From Bacteroidales bacterium (GTDB lineage: Bacteria > Bacteroidota > Bacteroidia > Bacteroidales > UBA932), in assembly GCA_017626555.1 (NCBI GenBank), contig JAGAIM010000142.1, positions 1 through 48,052 of the forward strand: a stretch of 48,052 nt of DNA, given 5' to 3'. Under the pieces are notes generated by a model, which was not told where the DNA came from, did not search any database, and worked only from the letters and a program-made list of their open reading frames with translations. A program made the position numbers and the translations under genes. Shown piece by piece: positions 1 to 6,288 of this stretch. Position 1 is the stretch's first letter. Every line of letters begins with the position of its first letter.

Positions 1-375
1 GCCCAGTAGTCCTCTGGGTTGTTATCAGTTTGTCAAAGATAAAAAATTCGAAAGCAATTCACAACCAATGAGGGCATACCTCCTTTCTCTTCCTGTTGTT
101 ATCAGTTTGTCAAAGATAAAAAATTCGAAAGCAATTCACAACATACAGAAGGGTATATTGAATTTGAACTGCGTTGTTATCAGTTTGTCAAAGATAAAAA
201 ATTCGAAAGCAATTCACAACATCTTGAGGTCATAGACGGTCTTGAGCACGTTGTTATCAGTTTGTCAAAGATAAAAAATTCGAAAGCAATTCACAACTCG
301 AATGCCAATGCTAACCTGTCGTAGCCTACTGTTAGCAACCTGTCAAAGATAGAAATTTATAGTGTAATTCACAAT
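1..375. CRISPR. CRISPR array end, type II-C-like repeats
   Basis: Four identical 48-base repeats lie at 18-65, 95-142, 173-220 and 250-297. A degenerate fifth unit of the same length lies at 328-375. The spacers at 66-94, 143-172, 221-249 and 298-327 are 29-30 bases and unrelated to each other; bases 1-17 are the tail of a further spacer, so the array continues off the left edge. The reverse complement begins GTTGTGAATTGCTTTC and contains TATCTTTGA, which resembles the 46-48-base repeats of Bacteroidetes type II-C (Cas9) loci as I recall them. No cas gene lies in this window. The degenerate unit marks the array terminus; it differs mainly in its middle (about 352-363) and at its left end. Confidence 0.95.
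344..374 (-). promoter_or_regulatory. promoter-like motif within the terminal CRISPR repeat
   Basis: Read on the minus strand, the degenerate repeat has TTG (372-374), a 20-base gap, then TATCTTTG (344-351). This matches the Bacteroidetes -33/-7 consensus TTG-N19-20-TAnnTTTG. The same two elements occur at the same offsets in each of the four perfect repeats. Transcription would start about 5-7 bases past the motif and run left into the adjacent spacer. This is a sequence match only. Confidence 0.5.
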
Positions 376-406
376 TTTGCAATTCAATAAACTTTCTTTA
401 TATTTG
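376..406 (+). promoter_or_regulatory. Bacteroidetes-type promoter next to the CRISPR array
   Basis: TTTG (376-379), a 19-base gap and TATATTTG (399-406) form a full match to the TTTG-N19-TAnnTTTG promoter. Start of transcription is expected near 411-414. No open reading frame follows for over 400 bases, so the product would be a non-coding RNA or a long leader. Confidence 0.55.
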
Positions 407-410
407 TAAT

Positions 411-486
411 GTTACCATCATACTGATGCTAGCAAGCCACCTCATAGACCAGGTTGTTACCTGCAATCTTCTGAGGTGGTTCTCAT
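411..486 (+). ncRNA. candidate small RNA beside the CRISPR array
   Basis: Downstream of the 376-406 promoter there is a nested fold: an outer 8-bp stem CCACCTCA (437-444) with TGAGGTGG (472-479), enclosing CAGGT (450-454) with ACCTG (459-463) around a TGTT loop. A short T-rich tract follows at 480-489, weak as a terminator. The degenerate repeat at 328-375 just upstream could act as an anti-repeat if transcription began further left, making this the tail of a tracrRNA. Equally it could be an unrelated small RNA. No protein frame is visible. Confidence 0.4.
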
Positions 487-539
487 TTAATATTTCAATC
501 TAACTAGGTATAATGGAAAACAAACTGTATATTTGCAGT

Positions 540-637
540 CGGATGGGTTAGGGGCTTCAGCTCGTAACTTTTGTAAACATCCGAAAATTACTCTCACGGC
601 AGGGTCTATCATCCCAGAAGTCCGTGAGAGTTTTTTA
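540..637 (+). ncRNA. candidate small RNA with intrinsic terminator
   Basis: A TATATTTG box (528-535) lies just upstream of two strong stems. The first pairs TCGGATG (539-545) with CATCCGA (578-584) and encloses GTTA (547-550) with TAAC (565-568). The second pairs CTCTCACGG (591-599) with CCGTGAGAG (622-630) and is followed directly by six T residues, a textbook intrinsic terminator. The -33 half of the promoter is not evident. There is no reading frame, and I do not recognise a known riboswitch, SRP RNA or 6S RNA. It could also be the terminator for a transcript starting near 411. Confidence 0.5.
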
Positions 638-704
638 TTGTCTATTGTCCCAAGGCGACACATACAGAGCAGAGGATAATACTCTCATTATCTCAGACTT
701 ACGC

Positions 705-780
705 AATCTACGTGCATACCAGGAGGGAGCACGCAGATTATGTAACTGACTATACGGCAAGATGATAGGCTTCACCTATC
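705..780 (+). other. two stem-loops in the leader before the 868 gene
   Basis: The non-coding stretch 638-867 holds a hairpin AATCT-A-CGTGC (705-715) pairing with GCACG-C-AGATT (729-739), and a perfect 6-bp hairpin GATAGG-CTTCA-CCTATC (764-780). A TATATTTG box lies at 840-847, close to the 868 start codon. The first hairpin shares its stem and a GGGAG loop segment with a hairpin at 33753-33778 upstream of metF. Function unknown. Confidence 0.4.
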
Positions 781-867
781 GGCAAAAGAAACAGAAGTTA
801 CAATGCACCTGCAACTAGAGAATCAGAATAAAATTTCATTATATTTGAAGATATTATGATAACTGCT

Positions 868-1692
868 ATGAAAAAATTCATTACTACCATTGTTATTGCC
901 GTGATGGGCATCACAATGACCGCCAGAGGATATGAGGTTAAAGGACCGCAAGGAGGTTTGGCGATGGAAATCACCCTGCCGGACAAATTCAATAAGGAGA
1001 CCGACACCTGCCCGATGGTGATACTTATGCACGGTATTTTCTCCAGTAAGGACATAGTGCCCATACCTGCTATTGCCAGAGGACTCGCTAAGGAAGGTAT
1101 CGCATCCATAAGTTTCGATTTCGGAGGGCATTGGAGCAGCGAGGGAGAAATGCAGTATATGACTGTCGGAAAGGAGATTGAAGATGCCCTGACAATGTGG
1201 GACTATGCACGTTCACTTCCATATATCACTCAGATCGGACTGCTCGGACATTCGCAGGGAGGTGTGGTTGCATCTATGACAGCAGGAATCCTGAGCGCAA
1301 GAGGAGAATCTCCGGCTGGGCTTGTGCTGATTGCACCGGGTTCCGTGATTCAGGATGCTTGCAGAAACGGGCACTTCTTCGGTGCCGAATTCAATCCATC
1401 CGATCCACCTGAATACGTCAAATGCTTCGGTATGATGAAACTCGGCCGGGAATATATCCTTGAAACCCAGACACTGGACATATATGGGACATCCTGTGCC
1501 TTTTCCGGTCCTGTCAGAATAATACACGGCAGCAAGGATAAAATAGTACCGGTCTCCTGCAGCGAAAAATATGCAGAAACATACGGAGAGTCATCAGAAC
1601 TCATCATAGTTGAAGGAGAGAACCATCTGATAAGCAGAAGGCTCAGAAAAGTGAGAGACCTGAGTATTGACTTCTTTACTGAAGTGTTTTAA
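868..1692 (+). CDS. secreted alpha/beta-hydrolase (esterase-like)
   Basis: This is a 274-residue alpha/beta-hydrolase fold enzyme, probably a periplasmic or outer-surface carboxylesterase of the cinnamoyl/feruloyl-esterase type. The N-terminus (MKKFITTIVIAVMGITMTARG) is a signal peptide. The oxyanion segment reads LMHGIFSS. The nucleophile elbow GHSQGG puts the catalytic Ser at residue 129, with Asp224 (GSKDKIVP) and His253 (GENHL) completing the triad. An in-frame ATG four codons upstream (856) is possible, but the start at 868 gives a cleaner signal peptide. The gene converges with the GH127 lipoprotein 5 bases downstream, and a plant cell-wall role would suit that neighbour. The substrate is not readable from sequence. 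Confidence 0.85.
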   Translation: MKKFITTIVIAVMGITMTARGYEVKGPQGGLAMEITLPDKFNKETDTCPMVILMHGIFSSKDIVPIPAIARGLAKEGIASISFDFGGHWSSEGEMQYMTVGKEIEDALTMWDYARSLPYITQIGLLGHSQGGVVASMTAGILSARGESPAGLVLIAPGSVIQDACRNGHFFGAEFNPSDPPEYVKCFGMMKLGREYILETQTLDIYGTSCAFSGPVRIIHGSKDKIVPVSCSEKYAETYGESSELIIVEGENHLISRRLRKVRDLSIDFFTEVF

Positions 1693-1697
1693 GGTCA

Positions 1698-3698
1698 TCA
1701 CCTGGTCGGGAATACCGTCAGACGCAATGTAGTAGCACCATACGGAACAAGATCGATAGCCTGGATATCATCCTGAACCTCAAAGTCAGAAGGGAGAGCC
1801 GGGGTATGCCTCCCATCTTCGAGTTCCCAACCGGCAACAGGTACAACGGGAACACTTATACGGTATGGAGTCGATTCCAGGTCGAATGGATATATGTCCG
1901 ACTCTTCAAAGACTGCTTCCGGAACATCTTCATCTGTAAGAGCAAGAGAGTAGTTCCAGGCTCCTGCAGGAAGTATGCTCCAACATTTGAATTCAGGATT
2001 CTCAGGCACTTTACCGTGCATATTCGCATATACCTTATCATCTTCCGACCACTCGGCGGGTATGGCGTATGAATAAAGCACAGGACCGCGCTGGATATAC
2101 GAACCGACATATTCATCAGAATGCGGATCCGCTCCTTCAGGCCAACCTTTGACCTCCACAGGCATATCGAGCACCAAGGTGAGTACATCACCATCCCTGA
2201 AACGGCGTTCTATTGTCGAAAAACCTTTTTCATCCGGAATGACGTCATAACCGCTTCCATTTATCCTGATTTCTGCATAATCACACCACGAAGGGACACG
2301 GAATGTGAACGGGAATCTGGCCGACTTGTCCATCGAAAAAACAAATCTTATCTCGTTCCCGAAAGGATATGCCGTATCTTCGGTCACAGTGACAAAATTA
2401 CCGTCCGGGAGTCTGTGACGCACTTCTGAAGGGCCGTACATTGCAGCGACAAGTTCTCCGACAGACTCTCCTTCAAGCCACATCCTTGCCACATAATCCG
2501 GCATAAATCTATGGACATTGCCTGCACAGCATTCAGTCTCGTGCGTAGGACGATATGCCATCCACGTACTACCCTTCTTGAATTCATTATGATCCGAATC
2601 TCCCGTTGCAATAAATTGATTGACAGAAGAGAAATATTGGAGAGCCTTGAAATCCTTGGTCACGGCTCCTGGTCCGGCATTGAATACAGCCTTTTCTATC
2701 GCATCGGCATATCTGGCCTCACCAGTAGTCATCAGATAATGCCCCAGGCTCCAGGTGTAGTCAGTGATATCACAAGTCTCGTGAGAAGCACGAGGATCAT
2801 TACCATCAAGGTGTTCGCAACTTGATGGAACTCCATCCGGGAGAATGTGATACAGGAGAAGTTTCTCATCAGCCCTCACTGCTGCATCAAGATATTTCTG
2901 CTTGCCGGTATATGCATAAAGAAGCATCGGAAGTTTCATTTCCTCACAATAAGTAACCCCGTGCATATATGGGCTTTTATCGCTCATTATTTCGGTCATA
3001 TTCAGTTCGGTAGCCTCCTCTGCATCCCACTCTGCCACAGCATATTCCAGCAAAGTCTCATTACCTGTATGGGCGTAAGTCCACAATAAACCTTCAATGG
3101 TGATGATGTTTCGCCAAGGCATTCTCTGACCTTCACGAAACACACCGATCCTCTCTCCGGAATTGATTATATGCATATAATGTTTCTCCAGCGCGTCTAT
3201 GATCTTCTGATCGGAGGTCACTTCATATTCTGCCTGCATAGCACGGAAAAATACTGCAAAAGGCCATCTTCCCCAGAAGCCCGTCTGTCCGAGTTCGCCA
3301 TCAGCAGAAGCATTATCCAACGTATAATCTATGCCATCACGCCCTATGCGGATAAGTTCCTCATTTCCAAGAAGATGTCCCAGACGCAGAAGACCGTCGG
3401 TATAATAGGCAGTCTGCTCATATCTCCACCAGTCCGATCCGTAACTGTCGGTATTTCTGTCGAGAGTACCGGCCCATAGGCAAGTGTTGTACGGATATGA
3501 CAAGGCTTCCGGATGGCCTGTCATACCGCTGACCTGCCTTTCCAGAAACTCGGCAATCCACCCTTTAGGAGTTATCTCCCCGAGTTTACCCTCCGCAAAG
3601 CATCCGTATGGAGCCACTTCGGGATTCCTTTCCTCATTTACAGAAGAGCAGGCAGTAAGAATCGAAAGCACTGCCATAACTGATAAAAATATTTTCAT
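1698..3698 (-). CDS. GH127-family glycosidase lipoprotein (beta-L-arabinofuranosidase-like, DUF1680)
   Basis: This 666-residue lipoprotein has a lipobox LTAC (Cys17), so it should be anchored in the outer or inner membrane. The body is a GH127/DUF1680 (alpha/alpha)6-barrel followed by beta domains. The family's zinc and catalytic residues are visible: Glu307 and Cys309 in SHETCDITD, and Cys390-Cys391 in THETECCAGN, matching the Glu/Cys/Cys-Cys set described for the Bifidobacterium enzyme HypBA1. The family removes beta-L-arabinofuranose or related sugars from plant glycans; close relatives (GH146) share the fold, so specificity is uncertain. A TATTTTTG box on the minus strand (3719-3726) precedes the gene, divergent from the acetyltransferase promoter. 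Confidence 0.88.
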   Translation of the reverse strand: MKIFLSVMAVLSILTACSSVNEERNPEVAPYGCFAEGKLGEITPKGWIAEFLERQVSGMTGHPEALSYPYNTCLWAGTLDRNTDSYGSDWWRYEQTAYYTDGLLRLGHLLGNEELIRIGRDGIDYTLDNASADGELGQTGFWGRWPFAVFFRAMQAEYEVTSDQKIIDALEKHYMHIINSGERIGVFREGQRMPWRNIITIEGLLWTYAHTGNETLLEYAVAEWDAEEATELNMTEIMSDKSPYMHGVTYCEEMKLPMLLYAYTGKQKYLDAAVRADEKLLLYHILPDGVPSSCEHLDGNDPRASHETCDITDYTWSLGHYLMTTGEARYADAIEKAVFNAGPGAVTKDFKALQYFSSVNQFIATGDSDHNEFKKGSTWMAYRPTHETECCAGNVHRFMPDYVARMWLEGESVGELVAAMYGPSEVRHRLPDGNFVTVTEDTAYPFGNEIRFVFSMDKSARFPFTFRVPSWCDYAEIRINGSGYDVIPDEKGFSTIERRFRDGDVLTLVLDMPVEVKGWPEGADPHSDEYVGSYIQRGPVLYSYAIPAEWSEDDKVYANMHGKVPENPEFKCWSILPAGAWNYSLALTDEDVPEAVFEESDIYPFDLESTPYRISVPVVPVAGWELEDGRHTPALPSDFEVQDDIQAIDLVPYGATTLRLTVFPTR

Positions 3699-3734
3699 AA
3701 CAGATCATATATTTCTTGCAAAAATATGAAACTA

Positions 3735-3765
3735 TTTGACAAATGCCCCATTTAAACTAATTTTG
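3735..3765 (+). promoter_or_regulatory. promoter of the GNAT gene
   Basis: TTTG (3735-3738), a 19-base gap and TAATTTTG (3758-3765) match the Bacteroidetes consensus completely. Expected start of transcription is near 3770-3772, only 6-8 bases before the ATG at 3778. This rules out the longer in-frame TTG start at 3736, which lies inside the -33 box. Confidence 0.7.
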
Positions 3766-3777
3766 TACTTGAAATAT

Positions 3778-4278
3778 ATGAACATACGTAAGGCAACATA
3801 CGACGATATTCCACGGCTTCTGCAAATTTTTTCGGAAGCGAGACTTACTATGCGTGAGAGCGGCAATATGCATCAATGGCCTGACACCTACCCTTCCGAA
3901 GAAATCATAAGAAACGATATATCTCAAGGCCATTGCATAATATGCTATGATGAGGATGGCACAATCCAAGGCACATACGCCTGTATTCCAGGACCGGATA
4001 CGACTTACGCCAAGATTTACGACGGTGAATGGCCTGATGATGAGCCCTATTATGTCATCCACAGGATAGCGGCATCACGCAGCACAGACAGAAAGGAAAG
4101 TATAGCAGATATCTGTTTCAGCAGTACCTTCCTGATGACAGACACGATCCGCATAGACACACACAGAGAAAATACCATTATGCAGCATATTCTCAACAAG
4201 CACGGCTTCAGAAGATGCGGAACAATACTTTTGGCAAACGGAGAGCCACGTGAGGCATACCATAAAAGGAAAATATAG
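3778..4278 (+). CDS. GNAT-family N-acetyltransferase
   Basis: This 166-residue protein has the GNAT fold, which transfers the acetyl group of acetyl-CoA to an amine. It starts MNIRKATYDDIPRLLQIF, the usual first strand and helix. The C-terminal acceptor-side segment RIDTHRENTIMQHILNKHGFRRCG is typical of the family. The pyrophosphate-binding Q/RxxGxG/A loop is not clearly kept: the equivalent stretch reads RSTDRKESIADICF, so cofactor binding may be altered. The start at 3778 is set by the promoter. The gene lies 39 bases before trmD, which has its own TATCTTTG box at 4279-4286. The acceptor is unknown. Confidence 0.82.
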   Translation: MNIRKATYDDIPRLLQIFSEARLTMRESGNMHQWPDTYPSEEIIRNDISQGHCIICYDEDGTIQGTYACIPGPDTTYAKIYDGEWPDDEPYYVIHRIAASRSTDRKESIADICFSSTFLMTDTIRIDTHRENTIMQHILNKHGFRRCGTILLANGEPREAYHKRKI

Positions 4279-4317
4279 TATCTTTGCATAACAATAATTC
4301 ATTTGAATCTGAATAGT

Positions 4318-4995
4318 ATGAGAATTGACATAATCACAGTTGTCCCGGAACTGCTGGAAAGCCCTCTAAGCCATTCCATTGTCGGCCGTGCGATCAAGAA
4401 AGGCCTGGTGGAAATACATATCCACAATCTCAGGAAATATGGAAAAGGACCTCGTCTCCAGGTTGATGACTACAGTTACGGAGGAGATGCCGGAATGGTC
4501 ATTATGCTTGAACCTGTATTCAATATGATACAGGAATTGAAGGCAGAAAGAGAATATGACGAAATAATATATATGTCGCCGGACGGTGAGATACTTGATC
4601 AGGGCATAGCCAATGAACTGTCTCTGAAAGAAAACATTATAATTCTCTGCGGGCACTATAAAGGCATCGACCACCGTATCAGAGAACATCTCATAACCAG
4701 GGAGATTTCGTGCGGAGACTATGTATTGAGCGGAGGCGAACTTCCCGCTGCAATTCTTGCGGATTCCATTATCAGACTGATTCCCGGAGCATTATCCGAT
4801 GAAACGTCAGCACTCAGCGATAGTTTCCAGGATGGCCTACTCTCCCCTCCTGTTTATACAAGGCCGGCAGAATTCAACGGTTGGAAAGTTCCGGATGTAC
4901 TTTTGAGCGGGAATCCGAAACTTATCAGAGAGTGGCAGGATGAGCAAGCACTTGAACGGACAAAACTGCTGCGTCCTAATCTTTTGACAGAATAA
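4318..4995 (+). CDS. trmD: tRNA (guanine-37-N1)-methyltransferase
   Basis: TrmD methylates N1 of G37 next to the anticodon of tRNAs with a G at position 36, using S-adenosylmethionine, and prevents +1 frameshifting. The 225-residue length and the sequence [26 protein letters not shown] are diagnostic. The SPOUT trefoil knot that binds the methyl donor is seen in [16 protein letters not shown] and [11 protein letters not shown]. The GDAGMVI segment is also conserved. An in-frame TTG at 4303 is rejected in favour of the ATG at 4318, which gives the canonical N-terminus. It is not in the rimM/rplS context common elsewhere. Confidence 0.96.
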   Translation: MRIDIITVVPELLESPLSHSIVGRAIKKGLVEIHIHNLRKYGKGPRLQVDDYSYGGDAGMVIMLEPVFNMIQELKAEREYDEIIYMSPDGEILDQGIANELSLKENIIILCGHYKGIDHRIREHLITREISCGDYVLSGGELPAAILADSIIRLIPGALSDETSALSDSFQDGLLSPPVYTRPAEFNGWKVPDVLLSGNPKLIREWQDEQALERTKLLRPNLLTE

Positions 4996-5007
4996 AAGTG
5001 AAAATTA

Positions 5008-5038
5008 TTTGCAAATATCGATTTATTATCTAAATTTG
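5008..5038 (+). promoter_or_regulatory. promoter of a small RNA gene
   Basis: TTTG (5008-5011), a 19-base gap and TAAATTTG (5031-5038) match the Bacteroidetes consensus perfectly. It lies 13 bases after the trmD stop and is followed by no protein gene for 310 bases; start of transcription is expected near 5043-5045. Confidence 0.72.
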
Positions 5039-5043
5039 CATTC

Positions 5044-5162
5044 GACATAACGATTTAATGTCAATCAGACGTTTCTAACCACTAATAATTAATCATCCCA
5101 AAAGGGGAAATACACTACACTACTAACTAACCGAAAAGTCCCGCAGTGATGCGGGATTTTTT
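5044..5162 (+). ncRNA. independent small RNA, about 119 nt
   Basis: A consensus promoter at 5008-5038 and a strong intrinsic terminator (TCCCGC 5139-5144, loop AGTGAT, GCGGGA 5151-5156, then six T) bracket a segment of about 119 bases. The only frame inside is a 6-codon ATG...TAA starting at 5058. A small hairpin CCC-AAAA-GGG sits at about 5098-5107, followed by a long unpaired ACACTACACTACTAACTAAC stretch that could bind a target RNA. Layout and sequence are those of a trans-acting small RNA. I believe similar sequences occur in other Bacteroidales but cannot verify it here. The rest of the gap (5163-5239) shows nothing else. Confidence 0.65.
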
Positions 5163-5239
5163 ACATCTCCATTTATTAGCGATTTCATTTTAACACCGCA
5201 AGATTCTGTTGTCGGACAGAAGTTTTTTAAAAATATTGG

Positions 5240-5280
5240 TACCTTGTATTGCAAGGTATTCAAAAATTTTTATATCTTTG
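5240..5280 (+). promoter_or_regulatory. palindromic operator overlapping the PspC-PadR operon promoter
   Basis: A perfect inverted repeat TACCTTG-TATTG-CAAGGTA (5240-5258) lies just upstream of TATCTTTG (5273-5280). The TTG at its centre (5249-5251) is 21 bases from the -7 box, so the palindrome covers the -33 region. The operon contains a PadR repressor, a family that typically autoregulates through such sites, so PadR is the likely ligand. Transcript start is expected around 5286. Confidence 0.6.
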
Positions 5281-5347
5281 TGGTGTAATATCAGACTGGT
5301 ACAAGTTTGGAAAGATTAGAATATTATAGATTATTGACTTATAGATT

Positions 5348-5923
5348 ATGAAAAAGACAATTAACGTAGCAATCGGAGGATGCAGTTTCACAATCGACGA
5401 AGATGCATACGACACACTGAATGATTATCTGGAGCGTTTCAGATCGGCACTTGACAACAACAGCAAGAATGCAGATGTAATGGACGAACTTGAGGGACGG
5501 ATCGCAGATCTGCTCAAGGCCAGACTCGGAGGCAGGCAGGTCATAGATCTCTCAATGGCTCAGGCCGTAATCGGTGAGATAGGATATCCTGATGGATATA
5601 AGGCTCAGGAAAAAGCAAGTACTGCAGAGGAATATCATTACAGCGGTACTGATGGTGAACGTCCGGTAAGGAAATTGTTCCGCGATCCCGATGGAAAACG
5701 GATTGCAGGAGTGTGCTCAGGCATCGCACTGTTTCTGGGAGTAGATGTGACACTTATAAGAGTAATATTCCTTGTAGCATTCATCTGCGGTTCTGCCGGG
5801 TTCTGGATATATCTCGTCATTTGGATTGCGGCGCCTGAGGCACGTACTGCAGCAGAGAAATGTGAGTTGAGAGGCATTCCTGCAAACGCAGAAAACATCA
5901 GAAGATTCACCAAAGGCATCTGA
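5348..5923 (+). CDS. PspC-domain membrane protein
   Basis: This 191-residue protein opens with a soluble domain (1-90, IGGCSFTIDEDAYDTLNDYLERF) that is repeated at the start of the second PspC gene of this operon. The PspC domain follows at about 108-167 (RKLFRDPDGKRIAGVCSGIALFLGVDVTLIRVIF), including one hydrophobic membrane segment and a terminal WIAAPEA. In enterobacteria PspC senses envelope stress and activates the phage-shock response; Bacteroidetes homologues usually sit with PadR regulators, as here. First gene of the operon, 2 bases before the PadR gene. Its exact signal is unknown. Confidence 0.88.
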   Translation: MKKTINVAIGGCSFTIDEDAYDTLNDYLERFRSALDNNSKNADVMDELEGRIADLLKARLGGRQVIDLSMAQAVIGEIGYPDGYKAQEKASTAEEYHYSGTDGERPVRKLFRDPDGKRIAGVCSGIALFLGVDVTLIRVIFLVAFICGSAGFWIYLVIWIAAPEARTAAEKCELRGIPANAENIRRFTKGI

Positions 5924-5925
5924 TT

Positions 5926-6276
5926 ATGGAAAATTCTGCAGGCATAATCGAAAACAACAAGACCCAGATGAGGCGAGGGGTGCTGGAGTACTGCATCCTC
6001 CTTATTCTGGCCGGCGGTGACGGATATGCCTCGTCGATCATCAAAAAACTCAAGGAAGTTAATATAATTGTGGCAGAAGGCACCATCTATCCCCTGCTGA
6101 TACGCCTCAAGAAATTAGAACTTCTGACATACAGATGGGAAGAATCGACGCAGGGGCCGCCACGTAAATATTATATGATCACAGATCTTGGCAGAGAACA
6201 ACTTGCCGGTCTGGATGCAGCCTGGGACGAACTGGCAAAAGGCATAGAAATAATCAGAAAAGGATCTAAGGCATAA
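5926..6276 (+). CDS. PadR-family transcriptional regulator
   Basis: This 116-residue protein is a winged-helix repressor of the PadR family. The family features are in order: the first helix RRGVLEYCILLILAGGDGYASSIIKKL, the recognition region VAEGTIYPLLIRLKKLELL and the wing GPPRKYYMITDLGREQL. A short C-terminal helix should make the dimer. It lies between two PspC genes (gaps of 2 and 12 bases), so all three are co-transcribed. The palindrome at 5240-5258 is a plausible site for autorepression. The inducer cannot be read from sequence. Confidence 0.93.
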   Translation: MENSAGIIENNKTQMRRGVLEYCILLILAGGDGYASSIIKKLKEVNIIVAEGTIYPLLIRLKKLELLTYRWEESTQGPPRKYYMITDLGREQLAGLDAAWDELAKGIEIIRKGSKA

Positions 6277-6288
6277 CCTTGATATAAA

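Noticed and set aside
1-375. A cas gene or type I/III system in the window
   Set aside because: No frame near the array encodes a Cas motif, and the repeats are long (48 bases) and resemble type II-C. The cas genes, if present, are left of the window.
3736-3777. Longer in-frame TTG starts for several genes (3736, 4303, 18772, 24702, 29908, 44484)
   Set aside because: At 3736, 18772 and 24702 the TTG lies inside the TTTG or TAnnTTTG promoter box, and in the others it overlaps a preceding gene end, promoter or terminator. The downstream ATG gives the family N-terminus in trmD and metH and a sensible start elsewhere.
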